From contig CAZTOU010000002.1 of assembly GCA_964615365.1 (NCBI GenBank), positions 1-64,000 on the forward strand: a stretch of 64,000 bases of DNA. Reading direction: 5' to 3'. Origin of the DNA: CAVXZE01 sp964615365 (GTDB lineage: Bacteria > Myxococcota_A > UBA9160 > UBA6930). A program made the position numbers and the translations under genes. Below are positions 34,541 to 43,198 of this stretch, piece by piece (position 1 is the first letter of the stretch; each line of letters starts with the position of its first letter). The notes beneath the pieces are model-generated. The model was not told the origin of the DNA. It searched no databases and was given only the letters and a program-made list of their open reading frames with translations.

Positions 34541-35069
34541 CCCGATGCCTCCCCCACCGCCACCCTAGCGGTCCCCGGACAAAATACCCTTCGGCGGATT
34601 TGACCCCTGTATCAAGGTACTTCGTTTCAACCCCAGGGGGAATGCCCGATGAAGAATCAGGCCCCCAGGGGATCGGTCGAGCACCGCGAGCCGGCAGGAC
34701 CCCGGAAGAAGAAGCTGAAGGTTTGCTTTCGGGTGGAAACTCTGACAGCCAGGGGGTATAACCCCTGATTAGGGGAGAATGGAGGCAGTCGACGGATGAT
34801 AGGGTGAGGTGGGTCGGACGACACTCACCGCAATCCTGATCGGTTGAGCACGATCTGACACCTCTGTAGCTGGACTTGCGTACGTTTCTTACCGATAACG
34901 CCGGAGCAGGATCCAGCACCTGTCCTTCGCCATTTGTTTCTCGCTAGTTGTTTGGATCGGTTGCCCCCCTCGGGGGAGCTGTAGGAAGGCGTTACCAGCC
35001 AGCAATTCCTCGTACCTACTGCCGAGGGGGCTCGCCCCTTGAAGACCTCGCCAGATTGAGGGGATTCCG
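34541..35069. promoter_or_regulatory. Divergent control region of the EPS core operons, with palindromic CCCCAGGGG elements
   Basis: 529 bp separating the leftward ATPase-kinase-Wzz-exosortase-EpsI operon from the rightward sugar transferase. It contains CCCCAGGGGG at 34631-34640, CCCCCAGGGG at 34662-34671, and the compound CAGGGG-GTATAA-CCCCTG at 34750-34767 with another AGGGG half at 34771. The first two are one base-pair-spaced element of about 31 bp, near three helical turns. GTATAA inside the third could act as a -10 box. These could be operator sites of one regulator or structured RNA; neither is proven. Confidence 0.45.
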
Positions 35070-36473
35070 TTGCTGAAAGCGCAATCACAGAGATTGCGAT
35101 TCCTGCTCGCGATCACGGATGTATGCCTCACCGGGCTGGTTTTCGTGCTCGTGCTGGGGCTCGCGGGGGCCGCTCCGGATCTGGACGATTCCCGGGGCTG
35201 GAGTGTGGCGGCCCTCGGCCTGGTCAACTGCCTCGCCTGGCCGGTCATCCTGGTGCGTCTGGACCTCTACGGCTCCCGCCGGCGCCAGCTTCTCTCGAGC
35301 ATCGTCTCGGATCTCCTGATTGCCGGCGCCGCCTCGATCGTCTTGATGGGAGCGCTGGCCTTCCTGCTCCGGGCGCCGGTCTCCCCGGTGTTCCCGCTTC
35401 TCTGCGGTCTCGGTCAGGTCCTCTCCGTCGGATCCATGCGCTTCGCCATCCTGGGGGAGCTTCGCTGGCTGCGCCGCCGCGGAAGGAACTACCGGCAGAT
35501 CCTGGTGATCGGCTCCGGGCCGCGCGCCTATCACGTGGAGCAGGCGATCCGGGCCCACCCCGAGTGGGGATTGCGGCTGGTGGGCTTCGTGGACGAGAGC
35601 GACTGGCCGGCCGATGAGCGCATCGATCCAGAGAAGGTCCACAAGCTGATCGAGGTCCCGAACATCCTGCGCGATGTCGTCGTCGACGAGGTCATCGTGG
35701 CCTGTCCGCGCTCGATGCTGTCCATCCTCGGCCCCGCGGTCGACGCCTGCGGAAGGGTGGGCGTCCCGCTCACGCTGCTTTCCGATCTGTTCGGGGACTA
35801 TCTGCCGCCGCCTCGGGTCACACGCTTCGACTCTCACGCGGCGCTGAGCTTCGCACCGGTTCACCATGGCAAGCTCAGGCTGGCGGTGAAACGCGGCATC
35901 GATCTGATCGGGGCGGGCGTCGGCCTGGTGGTGGCAGGGCCGATGATCCTCGGCGCCGCGATCGCGATCCTATGGGATTCGGGGTGGCCGGTCTTCTTCG
36001 GTCAGACTCGTTGCGGCCTCAATGGGCGTCGCTTCGAGTGCTGGAAGCTGCGCACCATGTGTGTCGACGCGGAGGCGCAGAAGGAGAAGCTCGCGCATCT
36101 GAACGAGATGGAAGGTCCCGTCTTCAAGATCAACAACGACCCCCGCATCACACGAGTCGGACGCGCGCTGCGTCGCTGGAGCCTCGACGAGCTACCGCAG
36201 CTCTGGAACGTGTTCGTTGGAGACATGAGCATCGTGGGGCCCCGTCCGCCGGTCCCCCACGAGGTCGATCAGTACGACGACGCCGACCGGCGGCGGATCT
36301 CGATGCGCCCCGGCCTGACCTGTCTCTGGCAGGTCAATGGGCGGAACAACATCAAATTCCGGGAGTGGGTGAAGCTCGACCTCGAGTACATCGACAGCTG
36401 GTCCCTCAGAACAGATCTCAGGATCATGCTGAAGACTGTTCCTGCGGTGTTTCGAGGAACCGGAGCCAGCTGA
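35070..36473 (+). CDS. Undecaprenyl-phosphate sugar-1-phosphate transferase (priming enzyme)
   Basis: 467 residues from a TTG with GAGGGG about 7 bp upstream. The N-terminal part has 4-5 membrane helices and a CoA-binding-like Rossmann domain (ILVIGSGPRAYHVEQAI). The catalytic polyprenyl-P glycosylphosphotransferase domain starts around KRGIDLIGAGVGLVVAG. Its signatures are FECWKLRTM, RRWSLDELPQLWNVFVGDMS, VGPRPPVPHEVD and SMRPGLTCLWQVNGRN. This fits the exosortase-associated sugar transferase family (TIGR03013 type). It starts repeat-unit synthesis by moving a sugar phosphate from a UDP-sugar to undecaprenyl phosphate. Confidence 0.92.
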   Translation: MLKAQSQRLRFLLAITDVCLTGLVFVLVLGLAGAAPDLDDSRGWSVAALGLVNCLAWPVILVRLDLYGSRRRQLLSSIVSDLLIAGAASIVLMGALAFLLRAPVSPVFPLLCGLGQVLSVGSMRFAILGELRWLRRRGRNYRQILVIGSGPRAYHVEQAIRAHPEWGLRLVGFVDESDWPADERIDPEKVHKLIEVPNILRDVVVDEVIVACPRSMLSILGPAVDACGRVGVPLTLLSDLFGDYLPPPRVTRFDSHAALSFAPVHHGKLRLAVKRGIDLIGAGVGLVVAGPMILGAAIAILWDSGWPVFFGQTRCGLNGRRFECWKLRTMCVDAEAQKEKLAHLNEMEGPVFKINNDPRITRVGRALRRWSLDELPQLWNVFVGDMSIVGPRPPVPHEVDQYDDADRRRISMRPGLTCLWQVNGRNNIKFREWVKLDLEYIDSWSLRTDLRIMLKTVPAVFRGTGAS

Positions 36474-36511
36474 GCTCCCCCCGACCGCGGCCTCTCGGTC
36501 CTGAGCTTCGT
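36474..36511 (+). terminator. Weak hairpin between convergent genes
   Basis: GACCG (36483-36487) pairs with CGGTC (36496-36500), flanked by AGCTC/GAGCT, forming a two-step stem between the sugar transferase and the leftward secreted protein. It is imperfect and has no T-run. Confidence 0.3.
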
Positions 36512-36952
36512 CTAGAGAAAGATCGCCTCTGCCGAGATCTCCGACTCTCCCACCGCATTGTAGCTAGTGACCCGGAACCAGCCCGGTGCCTCTCTCCAGC
36601 TGCCGAAGAGGAAGTACAGCCGGACAGGGCCATCTTCGCCTTCTCTCCGATCGATGGCTGCGTAGTTCGATTCCAGGAGCGGCTCGCCCTCGGGGCTCAG
36701 CAAGGTGTACTCCATCATCTCCTTGCCATTGGCGACGACGGTTTCTCCGAAGACGATCCGGCAATTCTCGTCGTAGCTCTGGCCCGTCTCATCGTCGGTT
36801 CGCCAGAGCTGGAGGCCCTGGATCTGATTGGCCTCGAGGTCGGGAACCTCGACAGCCAGCCCTCTGATCGGACACTGCGTGACTGCGCTCGTGAAGAACA
36901 ACGCGATCAGCGCAAGCGCGGCACAGGGGAATCGATGGATGCTTCGCTGCAT
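36512..36952 (-). CDS. Small secreted protein, fibronectin-III-like
   Basis: 146 residues with a signal peptide (hydrophobic core CAALALIALFFTSAV). The mature part is all-beta in appearance. It begins AVEVPDLEANQIQGLQLW and ends with YNAVGESEISAEAIFL, resembling the last strands of a fibronectin-III domain (SxYNAxGES type). Two Cys (C27, C63) might form a disulphide. No enzymatic motif. Located between the priming transferase and the Wza-like gene, so an EPS-associated extracytoplasmic factor is possible but unproven. Confidence 0.6.
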   Translation of the reverse strand: MQRSIHRFPCAALALIALFFTSAVTQCPIRGLAVEVPDLEANQIQGLQLWRTDDETGQSYDENCRIVFGETVVANGKEMMEYTLLSPEGEPLLESNYAAIDRREGEDGPVRLYFLFGSWREAPGWFRVTSYNAVGESEISAEAIFL

Positions 36953-37114
36953 GGCCCAAACACCTCCCGAACCGGAGCCGATGTCCCGTCTCTCGAGTCA
37001 CTGAGACAGATCGGCAGGGGTGGGTTGGGCCCATGTGATGGGGATTACACGCGGAAATCCCCCCCCGGGAAGCGAGCCAGGGAGGGCGCGAAGCGAGCTG
37101 GTGAGAGATGTTGG
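36953..37114. other. Intergenic region upstream of the secreted fibronectin-like gene
   Basis: 162 bp upstream of the leftward secreted-protein gene, on the left side of the Wza-like gene. It contains purine-rich imperfect repeats (AAGCGAGCCAGG, AAGCGAGCTGG) and no recognisable gene. Confidence 0.3.
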
Positions 37115-37834
37115 CTAGAGGCCGCCGGTGACTATCGTGGTGGCTCCTCCCGCCCCGAGCCCCAGGACCTGCTGCAAGGGGAAGAAGATGCCGTGGAGAA
37201 AATATCCGATCGTGGCGGATACGGTCGGAGGCACGACGACCACGTCGCCGCCCAGGAGCAAGATGTTGCTCCGGAGGTTCCCGTTCTCCAAGGCCGACAG
37301 ATTCACGCGATAGACGTGAGTCCTGCCGTCCTGGTGGCGGATCACCTTGATCCGGCTCTTCGCCGCGAATAGCGTTGGACCGCCGACCGTACCGATGGCC
37401 TCGACGACGCGGGTGTCCCGCTCGAGGGCGAAGGTGGAGGGCGACCTCACTTCCCCGAGCACGGTGACCTGAGCGCTGAGGGACTGGAACAGAGCGACGG
37501 TGACCCTGGCGTTCCGCTTGAAGCGGCGGATCCGCTTCTCGATCTCCGCGGCGATCTCCTCGGTAGTCCGGCCCGAGGCGGCGAGGTCTCCGATCAGGTC
37601 GATGGAGATCATGCCGTCGGGTCGGACCACGACCTGCCGCTCGATGATGGGATCGGGAAGAATGGTGACCACGAGCTGGTCCGGCGGACCGACTTTGTAG
37701 GGCTGTGCGGCAGGCGCCGCCGGGGGACCCGCGGTGCCCACGCAGCCGGCGAGCAGAGTGAGGCCTGCGACAAGTAGAACAAGGGCGGCGAGAGTCGTTA
37801 CGGATCGTAGCGGGTATTCGCGCGGGTCTTCCAT
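37115..37834 (-). CDS. Wza/GumB-like outer-membrane polysaccharide export lipoprotein
   Basis: 239 residues. The lipobox LTLLAGC places the lipidated Cys at residue 31, after a signal helix. The Poly_export domain has YKVGPPDQLVVTILPD, RQVVVRPDGMISIDLIGDL and the SLBB-like VTVLGEVRSPSTF, all typical of the exosortase-associated export proteins (TIGR03027 type). It should form the outer-membrane export channel with the Wzz-like protein. It ends in a hydrophobic Gly-rich tail. It is the last gene of a possible leftward group (regulator, nitrilase, FHA, export). Confidence 0.9.
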   Translation of the reverse strand: MEDPREYPLRSVTTLAALVLLVAGLTLLAGCVGTAGPPAAPAAQPYKVGPPDQLVVTILPDPIIERQVVVRPDGMISIDLIGDLAASGRTTEEIAAEIEKRIRRFKRNARVTVALFQSLSAQVTVLGEVRSPSTFALERDTRVVEAIGTVGGPTLFAAKSRIKVIRHQDGRTHVYRVNLSALENGNLRSNILLLGGDVVVVPPTVSATIGYFLHGIFFPLQQVLGLGAGGATTIVTGGL

Positions 37835-37908
37835 GATCGTCCCCCGAATCCAGACCGGCCGAACCTGGCCGGGCTCACGCCCCTTATACCTCGGAGCGTC
37901 CGGCCTGG

Positions 37909-38247
37909 CTAGTCCATAGCCGGAGGAGTGAGACTGAAATGGAAGTGGGTGTGGCCGATCTGCAGATCGTCGCCGTCGGCGAGATCCGAGGAGCGGACCC
38001 GCTTGCCGTTCACCTTGGTGCCGTTCGTCGACTGCAGGTCCTCGATGGTGTAGGTGTCTTCTTCCGGGTCGTAGACGATCATCGCGTGCTCGCGACTGAT
38101 CCCCTCGTCCAGCAGGGTGATGTCCGTGGTGGGATTACGGCCGATCAGCGTCTCTTCGGCGGTAATCTCGTATGACATCCCCTCGAACCCGCCGTTGCGG
38201 ATCAGGAGCATCGCCTTGGCTCCGGAGCGCTGGAACTCAGCGGACAC
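37909..38247 (-). CDS. FHA-domain protein
   Basis: 112 residues, essentially one forkhead-associated domain. The phosphothreonine-recognition residues are in LIGRNPTTD, ISREHAMI and STNGTKVNGKRV, all present, so binding should be intact. No other domain. A small FHA adaptor would bind a phosphorylated kinase or partner protein; it neighbours the export lipoprotein, so interaction with polysaccharide machinery is only suggested by position. Confidence 0.88.
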   Translation of the reverse strand: MSAEFQRSGAKAMLLIRNGGFEGMSYEITAEETLIGRNPTTDITLLDEGISREHAMIVYDPEEDTYTIEDLQSTNGTKVNGKRVRSSDLADGDDLQIGHTHFHFSLTPPAMD

Positions 38248-38279
38248 ACCACCCCCATCCTTCGGTGAGGCTCATCGGC

Positions 38280-39083
38280 TTAGAGGCGGCGATGCTTGAG
38301 GGAGGGAAGGGTGGCGCGAATCCGGTCCTGGTGAGCCAGGTCACAGTCCGCCAGGACCACGCAGGGGCGGTCTGGGGCCACGCCGAGCACCAGGCCCCAG
38401 GGGTCGATGATCAGGGACCGGCCGTAGCTGGCGCGGTCTGGGGAGTGCTGCCCCCACTGGGCGGGTGCCAGGACGAAGCACTGGCTCTCGATCGCCCGCG
38501 AGCGCAGCAGCACCTCCCAGTGGTCCTTGCCCGTCTCTCGGGCAAAGGCACTCGGTACCGCCAGGAACCGGACGTCTCGCGCGCAGAGATCCCGGTAGAG
38601 CTCCGGGAAGCGGAGGTCGTAGCAGATCGAGAGGCCCACGCCGCCGAACGAGGTCCGGGCGACGACGGGCTCATCCCCCGGTGCGATGCTGGCGGATTCC
38701 TGGAAGCGACCCTCTCCCCGGTCGCTCAGGTCCACGTCGAAGAGGTGGATCTTCCGGTACGTCGACTCCACCTCACCCTGTGGCGAGACCATGACGCTGG
38801 TGTTGTAGACCCTCTCGTCGCCCGGCACCGCCTCCGGGAAGCTCCCTCCCAGCAGCCAGATCCGATGGGTCCGCGCCATCTCGCGAAGGCTGCCGACGAT
38901 CTCCCCGTCCAGCCCCTGGGCGCAGGGAAAGGGGGCGCCCTCCCGGCGCAGGTAGGCGAAGTTCTCGGGGAGTGCCACCCATTCGGCCCCCCCGTCCGCA
39001 GCCTCGGCCACGAACTCGCTGGCGGCCGCGAGATTCCCGGGAAGGTCTTCCGTGGACCGCATCTGAACGACGGCGACGCGCAC
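38280..39083 (-). CDS. Carbon-nitrogen hydrolase (nitrilase superfamily)
   Basis: 267 residues with an intact Glu40 (WVALPENF), Lys111 (TYRKIHLF) and Cys154 (LSICYDLRFPE) triad. This pattern and length correspond to the Nit1/Nit2-like omega-amidase branch, which hydrolyses amides such as deaminated glutathione or 2-oxo-acid amides. It could equally be a general amidase. It lies 32 bp upstream of the FHA gene and 84 bp downstream of the regulator, on the same strand. Confidence 0.88.
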   Translation of the reverse strand: MRVAVVQMRSTEDLPGNLAAASEFVAEAADGGAEWVALPENFAYLRREGAPFPCAQGLDGEIVGSLREMARTHRIWLLGGSFPEAVPGDERVYNTSVMVSPQGEVESTYRKIHLFDVDLSDRGEGRFQESASIAPGDEPVVARTSFGGVGLSICYDLRFPELYRDLCARDVRFLAVPSAFARETGKDHWEVLLRSRAIESQCFVLAPAQWGQHSPDRASYGRSLIIDPWGLVLGVAPDRPCVVLADCDLAHQDRIRATLPSLKHRRL

Positions 39084-39167
39084 GACGTCAGGGTAACCCG
39101 AGGTCGCGCGACTCGCCTCCGGGGGAGCGCGGCGCGGCCTTCGAAGACGCCGGGCTGTTGGATTCGG

Positions 39168-40181
39168 CTAGCGGAACTGCGCCGGATCCACCCCCGTGCG
39201 GCGGATGACGTCGTAGAAGTCCTTGCGGTCCTTCTTGGAGAGTCGTGCTGCGCGGCTGATGTTGCCACCGCACCGACGGAGCAGGCCCACCACGTAGCGG
39301 GTCTCGAAGGCGCGCTTGGCCTCCTTGAACGAGGGAACCTCCTCCGTGTCCTTGGCGAGCATCAGAGCCTCGGCGCTCACCGCCGCGTTGCCCGCGAGCC
39401 GGACCGCTTGACGAACTCGCTCCCGAAGCTCCCGGACGTCACCGGGCCAGCTCTCGCTCATCAGGCAGGCTCGAGCATCGGCGGTGAAGCCGACCGGCTC
39501 GAGACCGAGATCCTCGGCGAATACCCGCAGGTAGTGCGCCGCCAGGGGCAGGAGGTCTTCGGGCCGATTTGCGAGCGGGGCGATCTTGATCAGGTGGTAA
39601 GGAAAGCTCAACGAAGCGAGCTCGGGCAGCGTGGAATCCGCGGTACAGATCAGGCGAGCCTCGAGAGGACGTGTTGCGTTTTCGCCCTCGCGCCGGAACG
39701 ACGTGTCGGCGATCGCCTGCAGGATGGAGGCGAGGAGATCGGGGCGGAGCGTATCGATACCCCCCAGCTGCAGCGTAGAGCCCGCTGTCCGCTCCATGGC
39801 GCCGGCGTACTCGGCGGGAAGGGCGGGGTAGACGCCCTCGGCGCATCCGAAGATCTCACGGGCTTGGAGTACTTCCGGGATCGCGGAGCAGGAGAGCGCT
39901 TCGAGGCTGTTCTCCGAACGCCGGCCCCAGGTGTGGATGGCGCGGGAGACCAGATCCTTGTCGCTCCCGGGTGGCCCGATCAGGATCACAGGGAGTTCGG
40001 ATCTGGCGGCAGCGGTGGCCTGCGCGATCAGATCCTGGGTGGCCTGCGTCGCCCCGACGATCCGGTCTTCGCGCCGCCGCCCCGCCGGGTTGCTGCGGAT
40101 CGAACCGCCGGCCTCCTTGGTGGCGCCGTCGGATCCAGCTTGGACTTCGCCGTCGATCTGGCTCATGCTTCCGGTTGACAT
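39168..40181 (-). CDS. Degenerate sigma-54-activator-like regulator with Fis-type HTH
   Basis: 337 residues from the ATG at 40181, which has GGGAGGGGG about 8 bp upstream; a TTG 15 bp further up is rejected. The frame is that of a bacterial enhancer-binding protein AAA+ domain: GPPGSDKD stands at Walker A, and DVREL at the Arg-containing sensor II is preserved. However, the sigma-54-contact GAFTGA loop reads GVYPAL and the Walker B region AGSTLQLGGID lacks its Asp-Glu pair. A canonical Fis-like C-terminal HTH remains (NISRAARLSKKDRKDFYDVI). It is therefore probably a DNA-binding protein that cannot remodel sigma-54, perhaps a repressor or a co-regulator. Confidence 0.78.
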   Translation of the reverse strand: MSTGSMSQIDGEVQAGSDGATKEAGGSIRSNPAGRRREDRIVGATQATQDLIAQATAAARSELPVILIGPPGSDKDLVSRAIHTWGRRSENSLEALSCSAIPEVLQAREIFGCAEGVYPALPAEYAGAMERTAGSTLQLGGIDTLRPDLLASILQAIADTSFRREGENATRPLEARLICTADSTLPELASLSFPYHLIKIAPLANRPEDLLPLAAHYLRVFAEDLGLEPVGFTADARACLMSESWPGDVRELRERVRQAVRLAGNAAVSAEALMLAKDTEEVPSFKEAKRAFETRYVVGLLRRCGGNISRAARLSKKDRKDFYDVIRRTGVDPAQFR

Positions 40182-40207
40182 GGTGCCCCCTCCCAAAACC
40201 GAGGAAA

Positions 40208-40236
40208 AACTATTGTAGATTCGGGGGGATTGTCAA
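40208..40236 (-). promoter_or_regulatory. Candidate promoter of the leftward regulator gene
   Basis: Reading the minus strand, TTGACA at 40231-40236 is a perfect -35. The best -10 partner is weak (TAGTTT with 18 bp spacing), and TACAAT occurs nearby at a too-short spacing. Functional status is uncertain. Confidence 0.35.
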
Positions 40237-40318
40237 CGCATTTGCGAATCCAAGAAGGCATGAGAGCCCTCTGGCACCGCCCCCCACCCCGTAATACGCC
40301 GTTGGAGAAGGAGAAGCT

Positions 40319-42139
40319 GTGTCCAGATTGCCACAGACGGGCGCAGAAAGCACGCGTGAAACGCACCGGGTGAGGCGCCTTTCCAGCTCGCTGGTGGATC
40401 AGATCGCGGCCGGAGAGGTCGTGGAGCGCCCCGCCTCGGTGGTCAAGGAGCTGGTCGAGAACTCGGTCGACGCGGGTGCCGGGCGGGTGCGGGTAGAGGT
40501 CCACGGCGGCGGTGCCGCGCTGATTGCCGTCACCGATGACGGCTCGGGCATGTCGCCGGGGGACGCGAAGCTGGCCCTCGAGCGCCACGCCACCAGCAAG
40601 CTCACCAGCGTCGAGGATCTACACCAGATCCAGAGCTTTGGATTCCGCGGTGAAGCACTCCCGGCCATCGCCTCGGTCTCCAAGCTGCGCCTTCGCACCC
40701 GGGAGCGGGGAAGCGACGAAGGCTTCGAGATGCGCATCGAGGGGGGGACACTGATCGAGACCCGCGCGGCGGCGGGCGCCGAGGGAACCCGAATCGAGGT
40801 GGCCGAGCTGTTCGGCAACATCCCGGCGCGAAGGAAGTTCCTGAAGTCCCCCACCACGGAGTGGGGGCATATCGGAGATTGGCTGGCCCGGGCCGCCCTC
40901 GCGCTGCCGGGGGTGCACTTCGACGTGCGACGCGACGGCAAGAACGCCTTTACCTGGCCCTCCGTAGAGAACCCCCTGGACCGGATCGCCGCGGTCCTCT
41001 CCGAGGGGGATGCCGCGGCGCTGGTGACCGCGGAGCGCGATCATGGGGACACGGCCCTCTGCGCCTACGTCTCACGGCCGGATGCCCATCGAGCCACCGC
41101 CGCCGGGATCCACCTCTTCGTGAACGGTCGACCGGTTCGCGATCGGCTGATGCGCCACGCGCTCCTCCAGGTCTACCGGGACGTTCTTCCCCGAGGACGC
41201 TTCCCCACCGCCTTGCTCTTTCTCAGCGTTCCCACCGCGGGAGTCGACGTGAACGTGCACCCGGCGAAGTGGGAGGTGCGCTTCGACGATCCCCAGGCGA
41301 TCCACCGTCTCGTGACCGCCACCGTCGGTGATGCGATCAGCGGTCGGCGCTGGCTCGGTGAAGCGGAGGCACCCCGCCGCGCGGCGATGCCGACGGGACA
41401 GCCGGATCGAGTCGGCGACGCGGAGACGAGCGACTGGATCTTCGCCGGGCAGGGCGGGGGCTTCGCCACCGCCCCCCGGCCGGACGCGCCGACCGAGCTC
41501 CGGGACGCGGTCGGCAGCCTCGCCGAGCGCCCCTTTCGCCTGGGGGACCTGCGGCTCCTGGGTCAGCTCCTCGGGACCTACCTCCTGCTGGAGGAGAAGC
41601 GGGGGCTCCTGCTGGTCGACCAGCACGCAGCGCACGAACGGGTTCTCTACGAGCGGCTCCGGTCGGCGTGGCTCGAGGGTCGTGTGGAAGGCCAGGGTAT
41701 GCTGGTTCCCACGACGGTCGAGATGGACGCGGCGGCGCTCACCGTCCTGGTCGAGCACGGAGAGGTGATCGATGCCCTCGGCTTCGAGGTCGAGCCCTTT
41801 GGCGAGCGCACCCTGGCGATTCGCGCGGTTCCCGCGCTGCTCGCCGACCGCGATCCCGTCGGCCTGATCCGGGGCCTGGTGGACGAGCTTCGAAGCGGCG
41901 CCAAGCTCGGAGCCGTGATGCGCCCCGGCACGCGGATCCTCGAAGGTGCGGATCATCTCTTCGCCAGCATGGCCTGTCATTCGGCCCGGAGGGCCGGCGA
42001 GATCCTGCATCCCGAGGAGCAGCGCGCACTGCTCGAATCCGTGGATGGGATTCCCTGGGCCCCGAGCTGCCCCCATGGGCGCCCCGTCGTCGTTCCCATC
42101 ACGCTCGGCGAGATCGAACGGCGCTTCGGGCGAAGCTGA
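40319..42139 (+). CDS. mutL: DNA mismatch repair protein MutL
   Basis: 606 residues from a GTG start. The GHKL ATPase part contains IAAGEVVERPASVVKELVEN, TDDGSGM and RGEALPAIASVSKL. The C-terminal dimerisation domain has DQHAAHERVLYE starting at Asp434, which fits the DQHA(x)2E(x)4E metal-binding motif of endonuclease-type MutL, as well as CHSARRAG and SCPHGRPV. This implies a methyl-independent, nicking MutL as in most bacteria lacking MutH. miaA follows 59 bp downstream. Confidence 0.97.
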   Translation: MSRLPQTGAESTRETHRVRRLSSSLVDQIAAGEVVERPASVVKELVENSVDAGAGRVRVEVHGGGAALIAVTDDGSGMSPGDAKLALERHATSKLTSVEDLHQIQSFGFRGEALPAIASVSKLRLRTRERGSDEGFEMRIEGGTLIETRAAAGAEGTRIEVAELFGNIPARRKFLKSPTTEWGHIGDWLARAALALPGVHFDVRRDGKNAFTWPSVENPLDRIAAVLSEGDAAALVTAERDHGDTALCAYVSRPDAHRATAAGIHLFVNGRPVRDRLMRHALLQVYRDVLPRGRFPTALLFLSVPTAGVDVNVHPAKWEVRFDDPQAIHRLVTATVGDAISGRRWLGEAEAPRRAAMPTGQPDRVGDAETSDWIFAGQGGGFATAPRPDAPTELRDAVGSLAERPFRLGDLRLLGQLLGTYLLLEEKRGLLLVDQHAAHERVLYERLRSAWLEGRVEGQGMLVPTTVEMDAAALTVLVEHGEVIDALGFEVEPFGERTLAIRAVPALLADRDPVGLIRGLVDELRSGAKLGAVMRPGTRILEGADHLFASMACHSARRAGEILHPEEQRALLESVDGIPWAPSCPHGRPVVVPITLGEIERRFGRS

Positions 42140-42198
42140 TCCGCGTCTCGAGATCTCCCTGCCAGGGCTTCCTCTACGGTCCGGGCTAAGGTCTGCGA

Positions 42199-43149
42199 AT
42201 GGGAGAGACCGGGGAGAATCGATCGCGACTGCCGGTGGTGATCATCACCGGTCCCACAGCGTCGGGGAAGACCGCCATCGGGATTCGGCTGGCCCGCCGG
42301 TGCGGCGGTGAGATCCTGAATGCCGACTCGATGCAGGTCTACCGTTACCTCGACATCGGGACCGCCAAGCCGACGCTCGCCGAGCGCGCCCTGGTGCCGC
42401 ATCACCTGATCGACATCGTGGCACCGGACGTCCAGTACAACGCGGGGATCTACAGCCGCGATGCGCGTCGGGCGGCGAGTGAGGTTTGCCGGCGGGACAG
42501 GGCGGTCTTTCTCGTCGGGGGCACCGGGCTCTACATCCGGGCGTTTCTGGAGGGACTCATGGAAGCCGGCGGCGCCGATCCCGATCGTCGCCGTGCGCTC
42601 GAGGAAGAGCACCGCGCAGCCGTCGCGGCGGGCGAGCGCCGACGTCTGCACGATCGCCTCACCTCCCTCGATCCGGAGAGCGGTGCGCGCATCCACCCGA
42701 ACGACCTGGTGCGCATCGTCCGCGCGCTGGAGCTCATCGAGGCCACGGGGAAACCCCTCTCCGAGCTACGCGCGGGTCCCCAGCCCCAGAAGCCCCGCTA
42801 CCGGACGCTGCACCTGGTCATCGATCCCGGCCCCGAGAAGCTGAAGGCGCGCATCGACGCGCGCTGCGTTCAGATGGTGGAGTCGGGGCTGCTGCAGGAG
42901 GTGCGGAGCCTGCGGGAGCGAGGATGGGGCCCGGAGCTCTCCTGCATGCGCGCGATCGGCTATCGGCACATGCAGCCGGTGATCGACGGTGCCGACACAC
43001 TGGCCAACGTGCTGGTGGAAATGCAGAGGGACACGCGGCACTTCGCGCGGCGCCAGCGCACCTGGCTGCGATCGCTGCGCGACGCGGTGTGGATGGACCC
43101 GGACGACGAAGACGGCCTCCAGGAGACCGTGGAGGCCTTCCTCAAATGA
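42199..43149 (+). CDS. miaA: tRNA dimethylallyltransferase
   Basis: 316 residues. P-loop GPTASGKTAIG, then LNADSMQVYRYLDIGTAKP and VGGTGLYIRAFLEG are diagnostic, with the C-terminal SCMRAIGYRHMQP and RHFARRQRTWLR. It isopentenylates A37 of tRNAs reading UNN codons. The mutL-miaA order is common in bacteria. A strong hairpin follows the stop. Confidence 0.97.
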   Translation: MGETGENRSRLPVVIITGPTASGKTAIGIRLARRCGGEILNADSMQVYRYLDIGTAKPTLAERALVPHHLIDIVAPDVQYNAGIYSRDARRAASEVCRRDRAVFLVGGTGLYIRAFLEGLMEAGGADPDRRRALEEEHRAAVAAGERRRLHDRLTSLDPESGARIHPNDLVRIVRALELIEATGKPLSELRAGPQPQKPRYRTLHLVIDPGPEKLKARIDARCVQMVESGLLQEVRSLRERGWGPELSCMRAIGYRHMQPVIDGADTLANVLVEMQRDTRHFARRQRTWLRSLRDAVWMDPDDEDGLQETVEAFLK

Positions 43150-43151
43150 AA

Positions 43152-43177
43152 GCGGGACCCCACGGAGGGGGTCCCGC
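43152..43177. terminator. Strong bidirectional terminator-like hairpin
   Basis: A perfect 10-bp stem: GCGGGACCCC (43152-43161) with GGGGTCCCGC (43168-43177), loop 6 nt. It lies immediately after miaA and before the stop of the convergent small secreted protein, so it may serve both. It lacks a T-tract in either direction. Confidence 0.65.
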
Positions 43178-43198
43178 CTCGATGGAAACGCCTTCGCT

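Noticed and set aside
34541..35069. A sigma-54 or c-di-GMP riboswitch element in the divergent EPS region
   Set aside because: I looked for TGGCAC-N5-TTGC and for the conserved core of c-di-GMP riboswitches and found neither.
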